A stretch of 8,060 bases of DNA, from NCBI GenBank assembly GCA_011051475.1, contig DRLE01000096.1:1-8060 (forward strand), in the 5' to 3' direction. Each line of letters opens with the position of its first letter. Within the stretch, counting starts at the first letter, position 1. Below are positions 1 to 4,253 of this stretch, piece by piece. The translations under genes were made by a program, and so were the position numbers. The stretch is from Gammaproteobacteria bacterium. GTDB lineage: Bacteria; Pseudomonadota; Gammaproteobacteria; SZUA-229. Under the pieces are notes generated by a model. That model was not told the DNA's origin and did not search any database. It was given only the letters and a program-made list of their open reading frames with translations.

Positions 1-1
1 A

Positions 2-631
2 TTATTCGACTTCATTACCAACATTCATATCCTTAATCTGCTCCGGCAGATCCTTCATATTATCCTGCACCTGATCTCCCATATCGATCGGGTTCGGCAT
101 GGTTACTTCCGGCGCATACCAGCCACCGGGCATCTTGCCCATGCGGCTTGGGGCGTTGATCATGTCGTCCCAGCCCTGTTCAAGGTTGTCCTTGTTCGGG
201 TGCATCCATTTTGAAGGACCGCTGCGGCCCCAGAACTTGTTGCGGTTCCAGCCGCCGCGGCCTTTGCGGTAACGGTTGTAACCCGGGGTGTAAAAGGCGG
301 AGGCGCCATTGTCCGGGCCATAGTAGCCGTAGGGACCCGGTGGAGGAGGATAGCCGCCGCCGTAGGGATTTTGTTGTGGTACCGGCCGTGGGGCGTATTG
401 CGGCGGGTTTGGATTGTTATAGGCCGGCGGCGCGTATGCAGGCTGTTGCTGGTAGGCCGGTGGGGCCGGCGGGCGGCCATAGCCGGACCAGTCGGGAGCC
501 TGCCAGTAGCTGTTCTGCGGTGGCGCACCGTAATAGGGGCCGTTGGCCTGTGCGCCGAAACTGGCGGCTGCAGAAGCAGAGGTGAGTGTGACGACAAGGA
601 GTTTTTTATAGAATCGTGTTTTTGAATTCAT
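2..631 (-). CDS. Secreted Pro/Gly/Tyr-rich protein, sulfur globule protein-like
   Basis: The product has 209 residues from the ATG at 631. It starts with a basic n-region (KTRFYKK), a hydrophobic stretch and a likely signal peptidase site AQA|NG after residue 29, so export to the periplasm or beyond is expected. Residues about 30-118 are low-complexity and rich in Pro, Gly, Tyr, Gln and Asn, with recurring PAY/PPQY/GGYPPPPGPYGYYG-type units. The last 90 residues form a distinct module with several Trp and Met residues (GPSKWMHP, WDDMINAPSRM, PGGWYAPEV, NPIDMGDQ). Signal peptide plus Gly/Pro/Tyr-rich body recalls the sulfur globule envelope proteins of sulfur-oxidising gammaproteobacteria; that assignment is inferred from composition and from the nearby dsrE-like gene. 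An in-frame ATG lies at 646 (five residues longer) but has no Shine-Dalgarno upstream, whereas the 631 ATG follows GAGA by 9 bases. The stop is at 2-4, so the gene is complete. A generic cell-surface structural protein is the alternative. Confidence 0.72.
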   Translation of the reverse strand: MNSKTRFYKKLLVVTLTSASAAASFGAQANGPYYGAPPQNSYWQAPDWSGYGRPPAPPAYQQQPAYAPPAYNNPNPPQYAPRPVPQQNPYGGGYPPPPGPYGYYGPDNGASAFYTPGYNRYRKGRGGWNRNKFWGRSGPSKWMHPNKDNLEQGWDDMINAPSRMGKMPGGWYAPEVTMPNPIDMGDQVQDNMKDLPEQIKDMNVGNEVE

Positions 632-726
632 GGGTTTCAATCTCATGCTGCGTTGATTGGGTTGTCTGTAATGTTTTTTCTTTGGCAGTAAAACGCTCGG
701 TGTTTACCGTTCGCTTCATGGTGCTG

Positions 727-1116
727 CTATCTTGCTGGAATGACCGGCGCTGTATCATGCGGCATCAGCGGGTTACAGTCCTTGATAACGACCTTGCCCT
801 GCAACAGATTGCCGCGTGAGTATTCGCGGAAGTAACAGGTATTGGTTTTCGGATCGTAATTCTCAATCCAGAGGTTGTCGTCTTTCCAGGTGGCGGCAAT
901 ATGAATCTCGCCCTGGGGCACGTGTATGGTCATGACGCCGCCGTAACGTTTGACGAAAACCTGCTGAAAGTGGAAGTAATAGGCCAGTGCGCCCGCCAGC
1001 AATACCACGGCGGCGGCGATGGAGGCTATTTTCCATTCCTCGTTTTTAAAGCCTATCAGGTAGATAATACCAAAGGCCATGGCAAGTACGGTAAACCAGT
1101 AAATATAGGTAATCAT
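727..1116 (-). CDS. Small membrane protein with two N-terminal helices, function unknown
   Basis: I do not recognise this 129-residue protein. Two hydrophobic segments at about residues 3-22 and 29-50 are joined by a short charged loop (FKNEEWK), forming a membrane hairpin. A soluble domain of about 75 residues follows (55-129). It is beta-rich in appearance (GGVMTIHVPQGEIHIAATW, LWIENYD, GKVVIKDCNP) and contains two cysteines, C94 and C114, which could form a disulfide if the domain is periplasmic; the topology is not clear from charge. The ATG at 1116 is preceded by GGGAAAAG, an acceptable ribosome binding site. It lies 82 bases downstream of the PDZ gene and about 95 bases upstream of the globule-like gene on the same strand, with a candidate promoter of its own. 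That the ORF is real is likely from its composition and placement; function is unknown. Confidence 0.75.
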   Translation of the reverse strand: MITYIYWFTVLAMAFGIIYLIGFKNEEWKIASIAAAVVLLAGALAYYFHFQQVFVKRYGGVMTIHVPQGEIHIAATWKDDNLWIENYDPKTNTCYFREYSRGNLLQGKVVIKDCNPLMPHDTAPVIPAR

Positions 1117-1145
1117 AGAGTCTTTTCCCGCTAATCGATTTGTCT

Positions 1146-1174
1146 AATATACGATGTTTGCCCCTAAATGAAAA
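1146..1174 (-). promoter_or_regulatory. Candidate sigma70-type promoter for the two-helix membrane protein gene
   Basis: On the minus strand the sequence reads TTTTCA, a 17-base spacer, then TATATT. The -10 matches the consensus at 5 of 6 positions and the -35 at 4 of 6. The -10 ends 29 bases upstream of the ATG at 1116, leaving a leader of about 20-25 bases that includes the GGGAAAAG ribosome binding site. This could uncouple the last two genes from srmB and the PDZ gene. Prediction from consensus only. Confidence 0.35.
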
Positions 1175-1198
1175 GGAAACCCGATGCAGAAAATCGGC

Positions 1199-2059
1199 TC
1201 AGGGTTCTACCCTGGCGACGCCCAGCTGTATACCCAACGGGCCGCGAGGGACATTCAAGCTGTATATCGATCCGTCACGGACAATGGTGATACTGACGTA
1301 TTCACCGAGCTCTCCCTCGGCGGTTGCCTGCTTCAGTTCCCGCCAGTTGAAGACGCGCTTATTGTTGTAACTCAGAATAATGTCATTCTTGCGCAGGCCG
1401 GCTTCCTCGGCCGCCGAACCGAGCATGACGGAGCTGACCCTGACCCGGTTGGTCAGGTGGCTGTTATACAGGTAGCGGTCATAGGTCTCGTCGCCGAGTT
1501 CCTCGCGCAGGTCAACGTCATTGCTGTTGATGGCCTCCAGTTCGTCGTAGTAGCGCTGCGTATCCAGGTAACCTTCGCGGCGCGCCTTGTCCTGCAGTTG
1601 CAGGCGGCTCAGTTCGACATGATTCTTCCGCCGCACAATGTCCTCGGCAATGGCCGGGTCAATACCACCGCGGATGAGATTATCGAGGTTGTACAGGCGC
1701 TGATTCAGCAGTGTGTTAGTGGGCGGTGAGGAGGCGGGCTGGCGATGGCTGCTGTGTTCAGCCGGGGTGTCAGTCGGTGCTGTCAGTGTATCCGCGTCGG
1801 AAGCGGCGGTATTATCAGTGCTTGCCGCCAGAGTCTGTTTGATCTGTGCCAGCTGCTGGTGAATTTGCGCGACCTCATCTTCAAGCATGGCCAGGCGTTC
1901 GCTGTCGCTGGCAGGTGAAAACGGATTGTCTACCGGCAGCGGCGGGTTGTCGCTGCTTCGCTCATTCGAACCCGTGCCTTTGTGCCCGCCACCGAGTAAA
2001 TAACCCAGCGCCAGGCCGGCAAGCAGAAAGGCGGGAATGATAATGCTGTTTTTACTCAT
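1199..2059 (-). CDS. Membrane-anchored PDZ-domain protein with coiled coil
   Basis: The 286-residue protein begins with one hydrophobic segment (about residues 6-23, IIIPAFLLAGLALGYLLGG), probably an uncleaved membrane anchor placing the rest in the periplasm. A predicted coiled coil follows at about 53-78 (ERLAMLEDEVAQIHQQLAQIKQTL), then a Ser/Thr/Pro/Ala-rich linker to about 115. A charged helical region runs from 116 to 200, and a C-terminal PDZ domain from about 205 to 286, recognised by GSAAEEAGLRKNDIILSYN and the later VSITIVRDG strand. No protease domain, catalytic serine triad or zinc motif is visible, so it is more likely a scaffold, adaptor or chaperone-like factor than a DegP- or RseP-type protease. 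It lies 49 bases downstream of srmB on the same strand. The ribosome binding site is weak. The PDZ assignment is firm; the partner and role are unknown. Confidence 0.85.
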   Translation of the reverse strand: MSKNSIIIPAFLLAGLALGYLLGGGHKGTGSNERSSDNPPLPVDNPFSPASDSERLAMLEDEVAQIHQQLAQIKQTLAASTDNTAASDADTLTAPTDTPAEHSSHRQPASSPPTNTLLNQRLYNLDNLIRGGIDPAIAEDIVRRKNHVELSRLQLQDKARREGYLDTQRYYDELEAINSNDVDLREELGDETYDRYLYNSHLTNRVRVSSVMLGSAAEEAGLRKNDIILSYNNKRVFNWRELKQATAEGELGEYVSITIVRDGSIYSLNVPRGPLGIQLGVARVEP

Positions 2060-2071
2060 TGCTCACAGCCT

Positions 2072-2084
2072 GCCTGTATCAGGC
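2072..2084 (-). other. Small hairpin between helicase and PDZ genes
   Basis: GCCTG-TAT-CAGGC forms a perfect 5-bp stem with a 3-base loop, just upstream of the weak ribosome binding site of the PDZ gene. There is no U-tract, so it is not a terminator. It might affect translation of the PDZ gene or be incidental. Confidence 0.3.
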
Positions 2085-2108
2085 CGGTAATGCGTTGCTG
2101 TATGCTGC

Positions 2109-3410
2109 TTATTCATCCGTGGCCGGTTTGCGCCGCTTGCCGATATTCCTGCGATCACGCACCCGGTTCTTGCGGCGGGTTTTTTTCTTCACGCTGTCCT
2201 TTTTGCCCGCTTTACGCCGTTTGGCGCCATAGGCCTTGCCGGATTTTTTCAGTTTTTCCGGCCCCCTGAAGTTCCCCTCCAGGCCTTCTATACGACGGAA
2301 CTCACCCCTGGCCCTGAGGAAATTCTCGATGCCGACCATCGAGTTCCACTCATTGGCATCGATCAGGGTAATGGCGGTACCGTTGTTTTCCATGCGTCCT
2401 GTGCGGCCGACGCGATGCAGAAAGTCCTCGCCGTTTCGCGGCACGTCATAATTGATAATAAGGTCAAGCTCGCTGACATCAAGGCCGCGCGAGGCCAGAT
2501 CGGTGGCTACGATGATGCGCACTTCACCATTGCGGAACTTTCGCATCTGCTGGTTGCGTTTTTCCTGTTCTATGTCGCCGTGGATAAATGCCGTGTTGAT
2601 GTCTTTTGACTGCAGCCAGCCGCAAATGCGATTGACGGTTTCCTTTTTATTGGCAAAGACAATGGTGCGCGTATAGTTTTCGTGTTTTAACAGGTATTCA
2701 CACAGTGCCAGTTTGTGCTCGTTATTATCGGCCAGAATTTTCTGCAGGGCGATGTTTTCGTTAAGCTGGCGGGCGCTGTCGATTATGACTTCCTCGGGTT
2801 CGTCCATAATCTGCGAGGTCAGTTCGGCGAATTTTTTCGGGTTGTAGCTGGCGGAAAACAGCAGGTGCTGGCAGTCTTCGTTGCACTGCTTTGCCAGGCG
2901 GATGACATCCTCGGCAAAGCCCAGGTCGAGCATGCGGTCCGCCTCATCCAGTACCAGGAAGCTGACCGAGTCCAGGCTGATGACCTCGCGTTTGACGTGC
3001 TCGAGCAGCCGTCCGGGTGTGGCAATAATAATGTCCGGCTTCATGCGCAGTTCTTCGATCTGGTATTTCGGGTCTTCGCCGCCGATAATCGGCGAATAGG
3101 TGATTTCGGTGAAACGGGTCAGCAGGTCACACTGCTTGGCAATCTGTCGGCACAGCTCGCGAGTCGGCGCCAGTATCAGGGCCTGCGTCGCCGGCTGCGG
3201 ATTATCGAGGATCTGTTGCAGCATGGGCACCAGATAGGCCAGGGTTTTGCCGCTGCCGGTACGGGCATTGACGATCAGATCATGACCTTCCAGTGCCGGC
3301 GGTATGGCCACCAGCTGTACCTCGCTCATTTCATTAAAGCCCAGGGCCTCAATGGCCTCGAGCAGGGGATCGTCGAGCAGGAGTTCGGAGAAGAGTAATG
3401 AAGAAAACAA
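2109..3410 (-). CDS. srmB: DEAD-box ATP-dependent RNA helicase, SrmB-like
   Basis: The 433-residue protein has the full DEAD-box core: Q motif with Q32, motif I ARTGSGKT (49-56), Ia PTREL (82-86), GG (110-111), Ib TPGR (131-134), II DEAD (155-158), III SAS (186-188, where SAT is usual), V ATDLASRGLD (302-311) and VI HRVGRTGR (332-339). A very basic tail (382-433) ends NIGKRRKPATDE, closely resembling the NIGKRRKP end of E. coli SrmB; the N-terminus (FSELLLDDPLLEAI) also resembles SrmB. SrmB remodels RNA during early large ribosomal subunit assembly in the cytoplasm, and the same role is inferred here. The start is TTG at 3410, with AGG seven bases upstream; no ATG or GTG lies between it and the upstream in-frame stop, and the first ATG inside would remove part of the Q-motif region. 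It is first of four same-strand genes and diverges from the dsrE-like gene. A RhlE-type helicase is the alternative. Confidence 0.93.
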   Translation of the reverse strand: MFSSLLFSELLLDDPLLEAIEALGFNEMSEVQLVAIPPALEGHDLIVNARTGSGKTLAYLVPMLQQILDNPQPATQALILAPTRELCRQIAKQCDLLTRFTEITYSPIIGGEDPKYQIEELRMKPDIIIATPGRLLEHVKREVISLDSVSFLVLDEADRMLDLGFAEDVIRLAKQCNEDCQHLLFSASYNPKKFAELTSQIMDEPEEVIIDSARQLNENIALQKILADNNEHKLALCEYLLKHENYTRTIVFANKKETVNRICGWLQSKDINTAFIHGDIEQEKRNQQMRKFRNGEVRIIVATDLASRGLDVSELDLIINYDVPRNGEDFLHRVGRTGRMENNGTAITLIDANEWNSMVGIENFLRARGEFRRIEGLEGNFRGPEKLKKSGKAYGAKRRKAGKKDSVKKKTRRKNRVRDRRNIGKRRKPATDE

Positions 3411-3422
3411 TGGGATACCTGT

Positions 3423-3450
3423 GTTATATGGCGCGGTCAGGCTCTGACAA
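3423..3450 (-). promoter_or_regulatory. Candidate sigma70 promoter for the srmB-like gene
   Basis: On the minus strand TTGTCA (5 of 6 match) is followed by a 16-base spacer and TATAAC (5 of 6 match). It is the best consensus promoter I see in the window. The -10 ends only 12 bases before the TTG start, so transcription would begin about 5-6 bases before the start codon. That would leave the AGG ribosome binding site largely outside the message. Either the gene is expressed from a nearly leaderless transcript, or an upstream promoter is the one used. Confidence 0.4.
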
Positions 3451-3471
3451 TACAGCCTGGAATTATTTTAT

Positions 3472-3540
3472 GACCGTAACGTCTAAATAATAAAAGCATG
3501 CCTAAAGTGCTTTAATGCAAAAAGCCGGCTTTTCACGGTC
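3472..3540. promoter_or_regulatory. Palindromes in the srmB/dsrE-like divergent intergenic region
   Basis: The 240-base divergent region holds a perfect 14-base palindrome AAAAGCCGGCTTTT at 3520-3533. An inverted pair GACCGT (3472-3477) and ACGGTC (3535-3540) flanks a stretch that includes it. A further hairpin GTCAG-GCT-CTGAC lies at 3436-3448, overlapping the candidate srmB promoter. These could be operator sites for a dimeric regulator acting on both genes; no regulator family can be named from the sequence. Confidence 0.3.
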
Positions 3541-3544
3541 GTGT

Positions 3545-3572
3545 TTTAAAGCGGTAAATTATAAGCTATATT
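3545..3572 (+). promoter_or_regulatory. Candidate promoter for the dsrE-like gene
   Basis: TTTAAA at 3545-3550, a 16-base spacer and TATATT at 3567-3572 (5 of 6 match to the -10 consensus) lie in an A/T-rich stretch 78 bases before the ATG at 3651. Other -10-like hexamers occur nearby (TATAAG, TATAAA), so the exact site is uncertain. Confidence 0.3.
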
Positions 3573-3650
3573 GAGTGCTATCTAGCCTCTATGTTCATAT
3601 AAAGTTGTACTCCTTTTTATGCACGGGATGGCTCACTTTGAGGGTTTATT

Positions 3651-4127
3651 ATGAAATTCAGCAAACGCCGGCAGTTCCTTTCCTATCTCGGACTGGGCGG
3701 CCTTGCCGGCACCCTGGGCATCAGGCCGGCGGCCGCGCACCATACCGATACGCATTTTGAGGATGAGTCGGCACACAAGCTGGTGTACCAGTGTAACCGG
3801 GCCGATGATGAGTATATCGGGCATATTCTGTTTTCCTGCGGCGAAATGCTGCGCAAATACGGCGATGACATCGAACTGGTGGTTGCCACCTTCGGGCCGG
3901 GGCTGAATCTGCTGGGTAAAAAACCGGTGCGGCCTATTGCCCCCGAGCACCAGCAACGGGTCAAATCGCTGGCGACCTACGGGGTGCGTTTTCAGGCCTG
4001 TGGCAATACCATGAAGAGTCTTAAATGGACGGAGGCGGATTTGCTGGATGTGGCCGAAGTGGTGCCGATCGGGGTGGATGGTGTAATGCTGCTGCAGGAG
4101 AGGGGGTTTGCTTATATTAACTGGTAG
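3651..4127 (+). CDS. Tat-exported DsrE-family protein
   Basis: The 158-residue protein opens with a twin-arginine signal (KRRQFLSYLG, Arg6-Arg7), a hydrophobic stretch and a probable cleavage site AAA|HH after residue 29. The mature part has the DsrE/DsrF-like fold pattern: KLVYQCNRADDEYIGHIL (about 43-60), the strand IELVVATFGPGLNLL (74-88), and GVRFQACGNTM (111-121), which carries C117 at the position of the family's conserved cysteine; the end (VVPIGVDGVMLLQERGFAYI) is also typical. C48 and C63 are additional cysteines. Cytoplasmic relatives (DsrE, TusD) carry sulfur as persulfide in sulfur relay systems; a periplasmic version may bind or relay sulfur or sense it, which is inference. The ATG at 3651 is preceded by GAGGG at good spacing. 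It diverges from srmB and converges on rapA, and appears monocistronic. Confidence 0.9.
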   Translation: MKFSKRRQFLSYLGLGGLAGTLGIRPAAAHHTDTHFEDESAHKLVYQCNRADDEYIGHILFSCGEMLRKYGDDIELVVATFGPGLNLLGKKPVRPIAPEHQQRVKSLATYGVRFQACGNTMKSLKWTEADLLDVAEVVPIGVDGVMLLQERGFAYINW

Positions 4128-4129
4128 GG

Positions 4130-4148
4130 GCGCCCGCTTTGCGGGCGC
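4130..4148 (+). terminator. GC-rich hairpin just after the dsrE-like stop
   Basis: GCGCCCGC-TTT-GCGGGCGC is a perfect 8-bp stem with a 3-base loop starting two bases after the stop codon. No U-tract follows on either strand, so it is not a canonical rho-independent terminator; it may protect the mRNA 3' end or act with other factors. Confidence 0.4.
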
Positions 4149-4149
4149 A

Positions 4150-4177
4150 GTGAATAGTTAATAGCGAATAGTGAATA
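4150..4177. repeat. Four-copy tandem heptamer repeat (GTGAATA type)
   Basis: Four consecutive 7-base units read GTGAATA, GTTAATA, GCGAATA, GTGAATA, followed by a partial GTG. The units differ by one or two bases. The repeat lies between two hairpins in the convergent gap between the dsrE-like gene and rapA. Such short A/T-rich heptamer arrays can vary in copy number by replication slippage. Confidence 0.7.
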
Positions 4178-4185
4178 GTGTTTTT

Positions 4186-4200
4186 CGTGCCTTCGGCACG
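4186..4200. terminator. Hairpin in the convergent dsrE-like/rapA gap
   Basis: CGTGCC-TTC-GGCACG forms a perfect 6-bp stem. TTTTT lies on its 5' side on the plus strand, and TTGTGTGT follows it. Position between two convergent stop codons suggests a role in ending transcription, but neither strand has a proper U-tract after the stem. A second weak inverted pair, TTTTGC (4227-4232) and GCAAAA (4243-4248), lies just beyond the rapA stop. Confidence 0.3.
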
Positions 4201-4253
4201 TTGTGTGTACGTTGGTAAACAGCTTTTTTTGCGTTCTTCGCGGCAAAACATTC

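Noticed and set aside
1184..1729. 181-codon plus-strand open frame opposite the PDZ gene
   Set aside because: Antisense shadow; the minus-strand product has a clear PDZ domain and membrane anchor.
2715..3398. 227-codon plus-strand open frame opposite the helicase
   Set aside because: Antisense shadow of the DEAD-box gene, with no recognisable domain.
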